Shown in pieces: positions 16,919-24,710 of a DNA stretch of 64,000 nt (within the stretch, counting starts at the first letter, position 1; every line of letters starts with the position of its first letter). Position numbers and translations under genes: made by a program. Source of the DNA: Planomicrobium sp. Y74 (GTDB lineage: Bacteria > Bacillota > Bacilli > Bacillales_A > Planococcaceae); contig NZ_RCWH01000001.1 of the NCBI RefSeq assembly GCF_003668635.1, positions 372,001 through 436,000 of the forward strand, written 5' to 3'. The notes below the pieces were generated by a model. The model ran no database searches and was not told the DNA's origin. It saw only the letters and a list, made by a program, of their open reading frames with translations.

Positions 16919-17365
16919 ATGACACAGAATTTTTCTGATGTGCACGATTTCCTTGAAAGCTACAGGTCGGCAATCCAAGAAAAAGATGTCGAAAAATTTT
17001 TGTCCCTGTATGCTTCTGAAATTCACGTTTATGATTGTTGGGAAACCTGGGAAATCAAAGGGATTCCGTCATGGAAAGCGAATGTATTCGAATGGTTCAG
17101 TGCCTTACGTGAAGAAAACGTTCTCCTTGAAGTTACTTTTAATGATGTTGTCATTGAAAAAACTTCAACCTTGGCATTTATATATTGCATGGTAACTTAT
17201 ACGGGATATCAAGAAGGAACAGGTGTACAGCTTCACCAGACGACTAACCGGTTCACTTATGGACTGAAGAAAGTGCTGGATTCCTGGGCAATTGTCCACG
17301 AACATTCTTCGATGCCGATAGATTTTGAAACGGAAAAAGGCATTTTTGATTTAAAATTAAAATAG
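16919..17365 (+). CDS. SnoaL-like NTF2-fold protein
   Basis: 148 residues, cytosolic, with the pattern of DUF4440/SnoaL-3 proteins: helix FLESYRSAIQEKDVEKFLSLY, then DCWETWEIKGIPSW and a closing W-A-I-V-H-E-H-S-S motif. Such folds bind small molecules and are often ketosteroid-isomerase-like. ATG 16919 has AAAGGGGAA upstream; a longer frame to 16811 has no ribosome site. One of few plus-strand genes here. Confidence 0.8.
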   Translation: MTQNFSDVHDFLESYRSAIQEKDVEKFLSLYASEIHVYDCWETWEIKGIPSWKANVFEWFSALREENVLLEVTFNDVVIEKTSTLAFIYCMVTYTGYQEGTGVQLHQTTNRFTYGLKKVLDSWAIVHEHSSMPIDFETEKGIFDLKLK

Positions 17366-17376
17366 TAAACATGAAC

Positions 17377-17402
17377 AAAGGGATTGCAAAGGCAATCCCT
17401 TT
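17377..17402. terminator. Bidirectional terminator between convergent genes
   Basis: AAAGGGATTGC pairs with GCAATCCCTTT around a 4-base loop, between the plus-strand SnoaL gene and the minus-strand YciI gene, whose stop codon (from 17401) it touches. Confidence 0.8.
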
Positions 17403-17775
17403 AGGTTTTCATGTCGAAGGAGTCGATCTTACGGATTTCAATTTCCCATCCAAGCTGTTCTGCATGACTGACCTGCACGGTTGGGTGTAGAGAAGCCACT
17501 TGGATTGCTTCTTCAATGTTCCGTGCTTCCAGTATGAATGCACTGCCAATCACTTTTTCAGACTGGTTTAAATAACCTAAACTTACTTGTACCTCTCCGC
17601 CAACCAGCTGCAAGCTCTTCACTTCTTGTGCAACGCCAGCATCTACCAGCACATGACCACTTTTGTGCAATTCCTCGAGATGAGGCTGGCACTCCAGCAT
17701 AATGGCATCAATTTCTTTCTGTGGTAATGCTTCCATCTTCTCCTTATTCAAGTAACCCAAGCACAAGTATTTCAA
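17401..17775 (-). CDS. YciI/DGPF-family protein
   Basis: 124 residues with the ferredoxin-like layout of YCII-related (DGPF) proteins: MKYLCLGYLN, then a helix with LHKSGHVLVDAGV, a middle strand and EEAIQVASLHPTVQ. The family is used as an annotation for small enzymes often near ECF sigma genes; activity unknown. ATG has AGGAGG-like sequence upstream (AAGGAGGTTC). Confidence 0.85.
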   Translation of the reverse strand: MKYLCLGYLNKEKMEALPQKEIDAIMLECQPHLEELHKSGHVLVDAGVAQEVKSLQLVGGEVQVSLGYLNQSEKVIGSAFILEARNIEEAIQVASLHPTVQVSHAEQLGWEIEIRKIDSFDMKT

Positions 17776-17890
17776 CTAAGAACCTCCTTTTTGAATACGT
17801 TCTTCCGTGTAATGTCGTATCGCTCACGTGAATTTTTTTAAATTTCCCTTAAATTCATTAAAAAATTTAGCTTAACAAGCTAAACAATGA

Positions 17891-18397
17891 CTACAAATCC
17901 GCTTTCAGATAACTTTTCAGCTCTTCTTTCTGACGCAAGTGATGACGAGTATGCATTTCAACCAGTTCGCACCATTCCTTCGCATTCAGCCAGCCGAATC
18001 CACCATGTTTTGCTTTATGATTCGGATTTATTGAAGGTAATTTTGATTCCCAGTGCTCCAATCTCTCAATGACTTCTTTCATTCTTTCTTCCAATTTTTC
18101 CTTACTATCTGAATTGTTGGGGGGAGCATTCATTTCATCTGGAAGTCTAATTTTATTTGGCGGGAATCCACCGTCTTTAAACAATTGCTCACCCTTTAGG
18201 GTTTTTCCAACTAATTGAATTTCATATGATGCAGCACAAATCTCCACATTATCGAGATACTCATGGGCCACTAGAATAATATGGTCATACATCTGTCCAA
18301 TAGACCAGACACCTTCTCCAGAAACATGACGCAGCTGGTCAGGCGAATATATGCTAAGCTCATTTTTAAAAATGAAAAGCACTTCTTTTCCGCTCAT
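17891..18397 (-). CDS. DinB-superfamily protein
   Basis: 168 residues, four-helix bundle by pattern. Likely metal-binding His are in the helix GQMYDHIILVAHEYL and in the closing HTRHHLRQKEELK helix, typical of DinB/YfiT-like enzymes that use a divalent metal and often a low-molecular-weight thiol such as bacillithiol. bshC at 61948 shows the organism makes bacillithiol. ATG 18397 is chosen because GAGGTGG precedes it. Substrate unknown. Confidence 0.82.
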   Translation of the reverse strand: MSGKEVLFIFKNELSIYSPDQLRHVSGEGVWSIGQMYDHIILVAHEYLDNVEICAASYEIQLVGKTLKGEQLFKDGGFPPNKIRLPDEMNAPPNNSDSKEKLEERMKEVIERLEHWESKLPSINPNHKAKHGGFGWLNAKEWCELVEMHTRHHLRQKEELKSYLKADL

Positions 18398-18507
18398 TTT
18401 TACCACCTCATAGCAACTTAAGAAGTTTTAATTTTCAGACTCCAATTTATTGATAAGTATATCATAGTTAATCCGGAGACTTTTGGCCTTTTTATATAAA
18501 GATAAAT

Positions 18508-18566
18508 CGTTCGTAAATGTACACTTTTATAGACAAAAAAGGAAGAAGCTTTTTCTAGCTCCTTCC
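18508..18566 (-). repeat. Palindrome + terminator element, copy 5
   Basis: CGTTCGTAAATGTACACTTTTATAGAC, then A6, then the stem GGAAGAAGC / GCTCCTTCC. On the minus strand this is a rho-independent terminator with a T6 tract followed at once by the palindrome. It closes the anti-sigma gene. CTGATATGT follows on the far side of the hairpin, as in other copies. Confidence 0.75.
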
Positions 18567-18636
18567 CTTCCAATAAGTGCTGATATGTGGTGTCTGTTTC
18601 TGTAATATGAACGAGCTGAAGCCATTACTTTTCCAG

Positions 18637-19578
18637 CTACTGCTCATGCACTTCCACATATACCGTGCCCATGACCTTGTCATTTATAACCGCCTCTAAC
18701 TTCCACATGCCCGTTTCCGGCAGGGATATCAGGGTTGGGATATGGTGATCGGCGCCATTATTCGGGCTTGGAATCAATACCTCCCCTTCAGGAACCACCA
18801 CAATTTGCTCGCTGCTGTTCTCATGGGTTCCAACCACTTTGAACGGACCGGTAAGCTCTGTCTGGCTTCCCCAGAAATGCCACATGTACTTTTGTGATTT
18901 ATTTTCATAGAAGCGGACCACTTCACCGCCATCATAAATAAAGCCTGCTTTTTCTTCTTCACCGATCATTGTATAACTGCCTGATTCAAATAAAGGGCTT
19001 TCTTGCCATTTCGACTCATCGGTTTTAGTTAGGACCAAGCTTTCCTGTTGATCTCCCCATTCGATCGTTCCAGCGATTTCATCCTCTTCCGAATACAACT
19101 TACAGGTCGTACAGGTTCCAAAATCTACGTCCGGATAACTGCCGTCTTCACTTAATAAAAGACCACCCCCGAACGATTCTTGGTCCTTCTTGTATACAAA
19201 TCGGTAGGTGGCTTCCTCAGGCTTCGTGCCTTCCCCGATATACTCGATGGTCATAAACGCTTCCCGCCCATCTTCCTCTATCCCCTTTTGGGTATAGGTT
19301 ACTTTCCAGCTGTTGCTCTCATCGGAAAAATTCATCACAGCCCTGTCCCCTTGTCCCAATGATCCAACCGAGGACTCCTGTCCTTCTTGGATAAGGGTTA
19401 CAGCGAGGAATGACGCGACTGCAATCAACAGGAGTGCAAAAATGGCAGCAAACCGAAACGTATTCATTTGTCTTCGCGGAGCATTAAAAACGGCACGTCG
19501 CATTTTTTCCTTCGATTCCTTGGACAGTGAAACAGCGTTCGACAGCCGCTGGAAATCCTCATCTTGTCGATTGTTCAT
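18637..19578 (-). CDS. Membrane anti-sigma-like partner of ECF sigma
   Basis: 313 residues: cytosolic N-terminus (1-40) with LSKESKEKMRRAVFNAP, one membrane helix (about 43-63), then a large extracellular part with a CXXC-like CTTCK (about residue 156) and a C-terminal beta domain ending in LPETGMWKLEAVINDKVMG. The start overlaps the end of the ECF sigma gene by 20 bases, the classical sigma/anti-sigma arrangement. The N-terminal region lacks a clear ZAS zinc motif (HXXXCXXC), so the sigma-binding domain is of another type. Confidence 0.75.
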   Translation of the reverse strand: MNNRQDEDFQRLSNAVSLSKESKEKMRRAVFNAPRRQMNTFRFAAIFALLLIAVASFLAVTLIQEGQESSVGSLGQGDRAVMNFSDESNSWKVTYTQKGIEEDGREAFMTIEYIGEGTKPEEATYRFVYKKDQESFGGGLLLSEDGSYPDVDFGTCTTCKLYSEEDEIAGTIEWGDQQESLVLTKTDESKWQESPLFESGSYTMIGEEEKAGFIYDGGEVVRFYENKSQKYMWHFWGSQTELTGPFKVVGTHENSSEQIVVVPEGEVLIPSPNNGADHHIPTLISLPETGMWKLEAVINDKVMGTVYVEVHEQ

Positions 19579-20062
19579 AATTCACCCCTCCTTGCTTCTT
19601 CATGGAATCCTTCAATGACACCAAAGCTCGGGAAAGCTGCATCTTCACTTTGCTTTCGCTCCATCCGAGAACTTCCGCCGTTTCTTTGACAGACAGCAAT
19701 TGGATTTTCCGGAGAATGATCACTTTTTGATGGCTCATCTTCAACGTGGAAATCGTTCGGTACAATTCCTTCAGATCATCTTGTTCCAGATAAGTGGCTT
19801 CTGCACTTTTCATGTTGATGGGTGAGTCGAACAGGGCGGAAACCGGGTGCTTCTTCCGGAAATGATTCATCGTTGTCGTATAGGCAATCCGGTAAAGCCA
19901 TGTCCGGACTGCGGAATCTCCCTTGAATTTCCTTGAGTGAATAAAAGCTTTAATAAAGGTATCCTGCGTCAGGTCTTCTGCCGTTCCGCGGTCCTTTACC
20001 ATAAACAAAATGTATTTGTACATCTCTTCCGCATAGTCTTCGAACCACGATTCTGTTTCCAT
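19559..20062 (-). CDS. ECF sigma factor
   Basis: 167 residues with region 2 (AEDLTQDTFIKAF, then AVRTWLYRIAYT, the DNA-melting segment) and region 4 (LRKIQLLSVKETAEVLGWSESKVKMQLSRAL, helix-turn-helix). It directs RNA polymerase to stress or envelope genes when released by the membrane protein encoded just downstream. A possible ECF-type promoter (20087-20115) upstream would make the pair autoregulated. Group resembles SigM/SigW/YlaC-like factors; exact member not assigned. Confidence 0.9.
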   Translation of the reverse strand: METESWFEDYAEEMYKYILFMVKDRGTAEDLTQDTFIKAFIHSRKFKGDSAVRTWLYRIAYTTTMNHFRKKHPVSALFDSPINMKSAEATYLEQDDLKELYRTISTLKMSHQKVIILRKIQLLSVKETAEVLGWSESKVKMQLSRALVSLKDSMKKQGGVNYEQSTR

Positions 20063-20086
20063 GTGATCACCGTCCTCTTATCTAAT

Positions 20087-20115
20087 TAGACACATAAGTG
20101 CGCCCTTCCGTCACA
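20087..20115 (-). promoter_or_regulatory. Possible ECF-type promoter of the sigma operon
   Basis: On the minus strand TGTGAC and TGTCTA lie 17 bases apart, about 25 bases upstream of the sigma gene. ECF promoters of Bacillales are commonly TGAAAC and CGTCTA with a 16-17-base spacer, so the match is partial. Confidence 0.35.
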
Positions 20116-20190
20116 GCTTTTTAAATTTTTTTATAAAAGCCTTGTATTCATCCATAAAGAAACATTCAAAGAAGTCCAGATATAACGGAA

Positions 20191-20230
20191 AAGGGAGAGA
20201 AGATGTGGTTGTTCCCTCTTCTCTCCCTTC
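20191..20230 (-). terminator. Terminator-like hairpin
   Basis: AAGGGAGAGAAGA pairs with TCTTCTCTCCCTT. It lies downstream of the minus-strand gene at 20360-20782. The far side holds CTGATAACTTCTGATAACTGCTGATATGTAAGC, a repeated form of the CTGATATGTAAAC motif seen with other family members. The palindrome is missing here. Confidence 0.6.
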
Positions 20231-20359
20231 GTATTCAAGTAAATTCTGATAACTTCTGATAACTGCTGATATGTAAGCTTTAAAAGGGTGGCCACAAGGT
20301 ATATATTCAATCATATTTGATTGCCAATTCGCATAGCTACTTTTTCAAATGAAAAGATT

Positions 20360-20782
20360 TTATATATTTTTTAATTCGAAAACCTGATTCCCTACTTGTA
20401 TGCTTCTGGCTTCTATAAATATAACGGAATCCCATATTTCAATGACGATATTTGCGTCAGTTTTATAGTGTTCGCTCCATTCCGTATCACTGTTAGATTT
20501 AATTTGAAAATCGTAGTTCTTGTTTTCTACATGATTGATGGATGTCAGTTCCAAGTAATAAGCTTTTTCTCGATCATAGAAATTAAAGCGATTATCCAAA
20601 TTGTCTTTAACGTAATAAAAAGCTGAAACATCAATAAATTTTAACGTTTGAAAATCAATACGGCTATTTTCATGGATTTCCAGCTTAATGAAAAGAGAAT
20701 CATTCAGCAGATCCACTTGTAGGTCCGTAATGACGGTTCCCCATAGACTATTTAATTGATCTTGCACCCCTTTTTTCTTCAC
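20360..20782 (-). CDS. Hypothetical protein, YxiG-like pattern
   Basis: 140 residues, acidic, mainly beta by pattern. The start (LNSLWGTVITDLQVDLLNDSLFIKLEI) and the end (ANIVIEIWDSVIFIEARSIQV) recall the small YxiG-like proteins of Bacillus, some of which occur in polymorphic-toxin loci. The resemblance is from memory and weak. There is no signal peptide and no partner toxin is seen next to it. Confidence 0.6.
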   Translation of the reverse strand: MKKKGVQDQLNSLWGTVITDLQVDLLNDSLFIKLEIHENSRIDFQTLKFIDVSAFYYVKDNLDNRFNFYDREKAYYLELTSINHVENKNYDFQIKSNSDTEWSEHYKTDANIVIEIWDSVIFIEARSIQVGNQVFELKNI

Positions 20783-20944
20783 ATCCAGTCTCCCTTCCCT
20801 TCCAATAAATTAATCATATATAGAACTAGATCTCGCAGAGATTCCAGCGTTAGAGCCTTACAGAGTTATATTTGAATGTATCATTTCTTTTAGTAAACTC
20901 AGTTATGTTGAGATTTTTGGAAAAGCTAATGGATTGGGGGTACT

Positions 20945-20976
20945 GAATGTAACTTACTTCACAATAAGTTACATTT
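20945..20976. repeat. Inverted repeat, left of a flanking pair
   Basis: GAATGTAACTTA and TAAGTTACATTT arms around an 8-base centre. The same arms make a longer perfect palindrome at 21299-21332 on the other side of the gene at 20986-21264. Confidence 0.75.
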
Positions 20977-20985
20977 AAAATTCGT

Positions 20986-21264
20986 TTAACGCTCCTTAAA
21001 TCCAAAAAGTCCCATGAAAGTAGCTAGTAAATAAAAGCCTAAACCAAAAGCATTAAATAATACTAAATACAATTTTACTTGTCCTTTCATTCCGATTAAG
21101 GCCAGAACGATTCCAGCCACCCCAAGAATAACCGGCAAAAATACAGTGATATTTAAGATAGCTTCTAAGAGATCGAAGCCATCTGGAGAATACGGAAGTA
21201 CCAATGGTAAAATTAATAATATAAAGCAAAATGCTGAGAGAACAGAAAAGACTTTTTTAAGCAA
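20986..21264 (-). CDS. Small three-helix membrane protein
   Basis: 92 residues with three hydrophobic segments (about 5-24, 36-60, 65-86) and little else. Ribosome site AAGGAGGGATA precedes the ATG. No family recognised. The gene is bracketed by two versions of one palindrome (20945-20976 and 21299-21332). Confidence 0.7.
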   Translation of the reverse strand: MLKKVFSVLSAFCFILLILPLVLPYSPDGFDLLEAILNITVFLPVILGVAGIVLALIGMKGQVKLYLVLFNAFGLGFYLLATFMGLFGFKER

Positions 21265-21298
21265 AATATCCCTCCTTCTTATTTTTTTCTAATAAAAC

Positions 21299-21332
21299 TG
21301 AATGTAACTTAACTGCAGTTAAGTTACATTCA
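21299..21332. repeat. 34-bp perfect palindrome, right of a flanking pair
   Basis: TGAATGTAACTTAACTGCAG is followed by its exact complement, with no loop. Position is just upstream of the start of the small membrane protein gene and downstream of the minus-strand gene at 21416, so it may serve as terminator, operator or a repeat-element end. Confidence 0.8.
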
Positions 21333-21415
21333 CTTTCGCGAAAATTTACAACTAATAATTAATCACTCAGTTTAGAAAATATAAGTAGTCTTGACTTGAA
21401 CATAGCAATTACCAC

Positions 21416-22294
21416 TCATTTCTTACGATATATGTTTATAGCATACTGGCTCCATTCCGGTTGAAGTTCACGGAAATGGATAATTTTCCAAGGGTTGAAA
21501 AAGGTTTGGCCATTCTTATTAAAGAACAGTTGATTTCCTATATGATAAGAGGCGTGTTGAATTTGTCCGTCTGCACTTTCCCATACAGCCACATCTCCTT
21601 CAATCAGATCTGCTGTTTCCACAAGCTGATGTGTTCTGCGCAATTTTTCTTTAAAGGTTTGGGGATGCACCCACTCATGTATGATCCACTCTTGACCGGA
21701 AACAGCAAAAAGAGTCGCAGCTAAACAATTGCTTCCCCCTTCGGTTGGAAAAGTATTCGCATATTTTTTGATTATCAACGGAAGATCCTCTGGCGTTTCC
21801 TCGCTCGTCCACTCATCCCATTGTTGAGCATACTTCTTCATCAAATTTTCCTTTATAGGCACTGATAGTCTTTTCCAGAAATCAGCAGTCAAAACAATCC
21901 ATTCAACCTCTTTTTCGTTCACTGCATTTTCATTCAGAAAGAGAGGTACCTCTGAAAAATAGGATAAGGGAAAAATTAGCCCTCGATTCATCTTTAGCTG
22001 AGTCTGCAAAAGCCTTTCTTTTTTTGATGGGGGCAATTCTTTGATCCAGTTCTCACTGGCTACAATTACGAAGTTGGCTTCTTTGGACAAGTTCCAATAT
22101 TCGAAGCTATTTGCAAGCTGGATTTGCCTGTAGGATGCATGATTGAAAAACTCATCTTTCGGTATAAGTAAGACTGGCCTTATCTCTTCTTCAAATAAAG
22201 CCAGGTCCTCTTCTTGGATGAAGAATAAATCTTTGTCGGGTACATATTGTTCAGCCCACTTTTTAAGCTGGGTTTCTGATGGCTGAATGTTCAT
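21416..22294 (-). CDS. Hypothetical protein with NlpC/P60-like C-terminus
   Basis: 292 residues without a signal peptide. The first 170 residues are helical and unrecognised (W-rich). The C-terminal part has GGSNCLAATLF, then GDVAVWESADGQIQHASYHI and LFFNKNGQTFFNPWKII, the Cys...His layout of a papain-like NlpC/P60/CHAP fold. It may be an intracellular amidase/peptidase or acyltransferase. Alternatives cannot be excluded. It has a GAGGGC site before the ATG and stands alone. Confidence 0.6.
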   Translation of the reverse strand: MNIQPSETQLKKWAEQYVPDKDLFFIQEEDLALFEEEIRPVLLIPKDEFFNHASYRQIQLANSFEYWNLSKEANFVIVASENWIKELPPSKKERLLQTQLKMNRGLIFPLSYFSEVPLFLNENAVNEKEVEWIVLTADFWKRLSVPIKENLMKKYAQQWDEWTSEETPEDLPLIIKKYANTFPTEGGSNCLAATLFAVSGQEWIIHEWVHPQTFKEKLRRTHQLVETADLIEGDVAVWESADGQIQHASYHIGNQLFFNKNGQTFFNPWKIIHFRELQPEWSQYAINIYRKK

Positions 22295-22444
22295 TTTTAT
22301 AATGCCCTCACTTTTGGTTTTAAATAAATTGTCATACCCTAGCCTGTATTACTGTCTTTATTTCACTTTAACATATATATCCATTAGAAAGATTTTTATA
22401 AAAGAGAGAAAAACAGATACGAATATATACATATAAAATTTTAA

Positions 22445-22506
22445 ACCGTTCGTAAAAGTACACTTATGCGAACAAAAAAAGAGTAACTTTTAAAATTTTT
22501 TACTTT
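22445..22506 (-). repeat. Palindrome + terminator element, copy 6
   Basis: ACCGTTCGTAAAAGTACACTTATGCGAAC, then A7, then the arms AGTAACTTTTAAAA / TTTTTTACTTTTG, a weak A/T hairpin. This copy lies between two divergent genes, so it does not obviously serve as a terminator there. Confidence 0.65.
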
Positions 22507-22573
22507 TGTAAAAGCTTAGTTTATGTTGGTTTTTAGTATTAGATAGCCAAACAATGTAATTATCATCCATTTT

Positions 22574-22594
22574 TGTAAGCGCTTGCGATATAAT
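22574..22594 (+). promoter_or_regulatory. cre-like site overlapping a TATAAT box
   Basis: TGTAAGCGCTTGCG matches the CcpA operator consensus TGWAARCGYTWNCW except for the last base and abuts TATAAT (22589-22594). The -35 region is poor. It lies 31 bases upstream of the permease start, which suggests carbon catabolite repression of the permease pair. Confidence 0.6.
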
Positions 22595-22624
22595 GAACTT
22601 AGTATTTTTGTTAGGGGGAAAGTT

Positions 22625-23491
22625 ATGAAATGGATGATGGTGATACTCAGCAAATTTCTCTTTGTTTCCATCGGCCTCATTCTGCTTAGCGCATTTACGG
22701 GGTTGTTCAGGGATGACCCTCAAATGGACTGGCAATTATACATAGAAATCGTCTTAAACATCATCCAATCCTTCATTCATCCGGAACTGCTTACTGTAAC
22801 CGCGATAACCGGCCATGAACACCAAATATTCGAGAGCTTCTGGCCCTTGTATAAGTATTCTTTACTGATTTTTCTCCCTGCTTTGTTCTTATCTATTTTG
22901 TTGAGCATCCTCTTATCTTATTTAACCATTCTGTTGCCGGAAAAAATTCGGCTGCGCGTTACCCAAGCTGCTGCACTTTTGGAGTCTACACCCGACTTGC
23001 TGATCATCCTGGTGATTCAAGCAAGCATCTTAGCTCTAATGGAAAGTACTGGTATTCTGTTATTTTCCGTTGCCGCAACTACGCAAAATCCATCCTATGT
23101 CCTGCCGATTGTAGCCTTGTCTCTTATTCCAGCACTCATGTTTTATAAAGTAACTTTGTTTCTGGTGAATGATGAATTGAAGAAACCGTATGTCGACTTG
23201 GCCAAAGGCAAGGGTTTTACCTGGAGTACGATTTTTTTCAGGCACATCTTCCGGAATATCACGCCGAGCCTCTTTTCACACAGCAAAGCGATCCTACTCA
23301 TCCTGCTGTCTTCTATGTTCGTGTTCGAGCGCATCTTCAATATTTCCGGACTTTTCACTTACTTGATCCGTTATCCGGAACCGGATGTGATTGCGTTCGC
23401 GCTCATCCTGTTCTATGTTCCGATATTCCTTCTATACATGCTGTTCTCCGCACTGATTGCGCGGACGACCGGCCAGCGAATGGAGTGGTGA
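22625..23491 (+). CDS. DppB/OppB-type ABC transporter permease
   Basis: 288 residues, six membrane segments, with the binding-protein-dependent permease domain and an EAA-type loop (VDLAKGKGFTWSTIFFRHIFRNITPSL) that contacts the ATPase. The family imports peptides, nickel or related solutes. ATG 22625 has AGGGGGAAAG in front. It overlaps no gene but runs straight into the second permease (ATG at 23493). No ATPase or binding-protein gene is near. Confidence 0.85.
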   Translation: MKWMMVILSKFLFVSIGLILLSAFTGLFRDDPQMDWQLYIEIVLNIIQSFIHPELLTVTAITGHEHQIFESFWPLYKYSLLIFLPALFLSILLSILLSYLTILLPEKIRLRVTQAAALLESTPDLLIILVIQASILALMESTGILLFSVAATTQNPSYVLPIVALSLIPALMFYKVTLFLVNDELKKPYVDLAKGKGFTWSTIFFRHIFRNITPSLFSHSKAILLILLSSMFVFERIFNISGLFTYLIRYPEPDVIAFALILFYVPIFLLYMLFSALIARTTGQRMEW

Positions 23492-23492
23492 G

Positions 23493-24557
23493 ATGAGTTT
23501 AGTCAAACGGCTATTCAGAAAAAAACTATTTGTTGTAGGGTTCATGTTTATCTCTCTGCTGTTTCTCACCAGCATGGGCTACTATCTCTTTTTTGATGAT
23601 TACATACCAAAAGTGCCTCTGCAATTCGAGAACGGCCGCCCGTTGCATGCCCCGTATAGCGGAGCTGATTTTCCGCCGCTAGGTACGGACAATTTCGGAC
23701 GAAATGTCGCGTTTGTGCTGCTGGTCGGGGCGAAATATACCATCCTTGCGGGGGTGGCAATCGCCTTTCTGCGCGTCGTGCCGGCAATTGCGATTGGAAT
23801 TGCCCTTCATTACTTCGCTCCGTTCCTGCAGCGCATCTTGAAGAACATTGCGGACGCCGTCAATTATTTTCCGATCACCTTGTTCGCGTACCTATTGCTT
23901 CTCTGGATCGAACCGTCCACCACCTGGAATCCATCGACAGGCTCATTTGAAACGGAAGAAAGGATCGGCATCTGGCCAGCTCTTCTGGCTTACATTTCGG
24001 TTTTGTCGTTCGTCTTTATTCCAGCGAATTCAGTGCTCATAGCGAATGAAATAAAAACCGTTTACCGGAAGGAATTCATCGCTTCTTCGATGACGCTGGG
24101 CGCCGGGAAATGGCGCATCCTGACTAAACATATTAAACCTTATCTCACTCCACAAATTTTTCTGATGGGGATGCGGGAATTCATTCAAACGCTCATCCTG
24201 ATGGCGCATCTCGGTGTATTTCTTGTCTTTATCGGCGGATCTGTTGTAACAAAGGATTTATTCGATTTTAAACAAATTATTTCTGTCTCCAATGAATGGG
24301 GCGGCATCCTCGGCATGTGGTGGAGTTTCCTCTATACTACTTATCCTTGGCTGGCCGCCTATCCGTTAATCCTGTTAACGTTGCTGATCGTCGCGGTGAA
24401 ATTCATGATGCTCAGTATTGAGAACGTCTTGGCTGAGGAGGATCAAGTCGTGCCTGAAAAAGAGATTAACCTTCACGAAGTGAATTTGGCAGATAGCCGC
24501 CCGGCTTTCCAATTGCTCTATCCAACGAAAATCAAAGAGGTTAAAAACGACTCATAA
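23493..24557 (+). CDS. DppC/OppC-type ABC transporter permease
   Basis: 354 residues: N-terminal helix (about 11-33), an extracellular segment with the LGTDNFGRNV motif of DppC-type permeases, five further helices and the EAA loop (KEFIASSMTLGAGKWRILTKHI). ATG 23493 follows the previous stop at once and has GGAGTGGTGAG upstream, so the pair is co-translated. The C-terminus carries a 35-residue charged tail, unusual for the family. Confidence 0.85.
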   Translation: MSLVKRLFRKKLFVVGFMFISLLFLTSMGYYLFFDDYIPKVPLQFENGRPLHAPYSGADFPPLGTDNFGRNVAFVLLVGAKYTILAGVAIAFLRVVPAIAIGIALHYFAPFLQRILKNIADAVNYFPITLFAYLLLLWIEPSTTWNPSTGSFETEERIGIWPALLAYISVLSFVFIPANSVLIANEIKTVYRKEFIASSMTLGAGKWRILTKHIKPYLTPQIFLMGMREFIQTLILMAHLGVFLVFIGGSVVTKDLFDFKQIISVSNEWGGILGMWWSFLYTTYPWLAAYPLILLTLLIVAVKFMMLSIENVLAEEDQVVPEKEINLHEVNLADSRPAFQLLYPTKIKEVKNDS

Positions 24558-24579
24558 AGAGAATTTCGCTAGTTCTCAT

Positions 24580-24642
24580 AGGTATAAGTTTGCAGACAAA
24601 AAAGGAGAAAAGAGTTGCTGTAGCCAGCCTCTTTTCTCCTTT
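24580..24642. repeat. Degenerate palindrome + terminator element, copy 7
   Basis: A 14-bp stem AAAGGAGAAAAGAG / CTCTTTTCTCCTTT lies between the convergent permease gene and DJ-1 gene. The minus strand continues TTTTTTGTCTGCAAACTTATACC, a degenerate palindrome, and CTACTGATATGTAAACTGC lies on the other side. Confidence 0.75.
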
Positions 24643-24710
24643 CTGTTTTCTCAGCTTCTGATAATCTACTGATATGTAAACTGCAATTGCTTCTTGGGTT
24701 AGATAATATA

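Larger units (their letters stand above)
22295..22624. other. Divergent promoter region
   Basis: 330 bases between the minus-strand NlpC-like gene and the plus-strand permeases. It contains the palindrome element at 22445-22506 and the cre-like site and -10 box at 22574-22594. A reverse frame at 22490-22735 runs over the permease start and is not supported. Confidence 0.5.
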
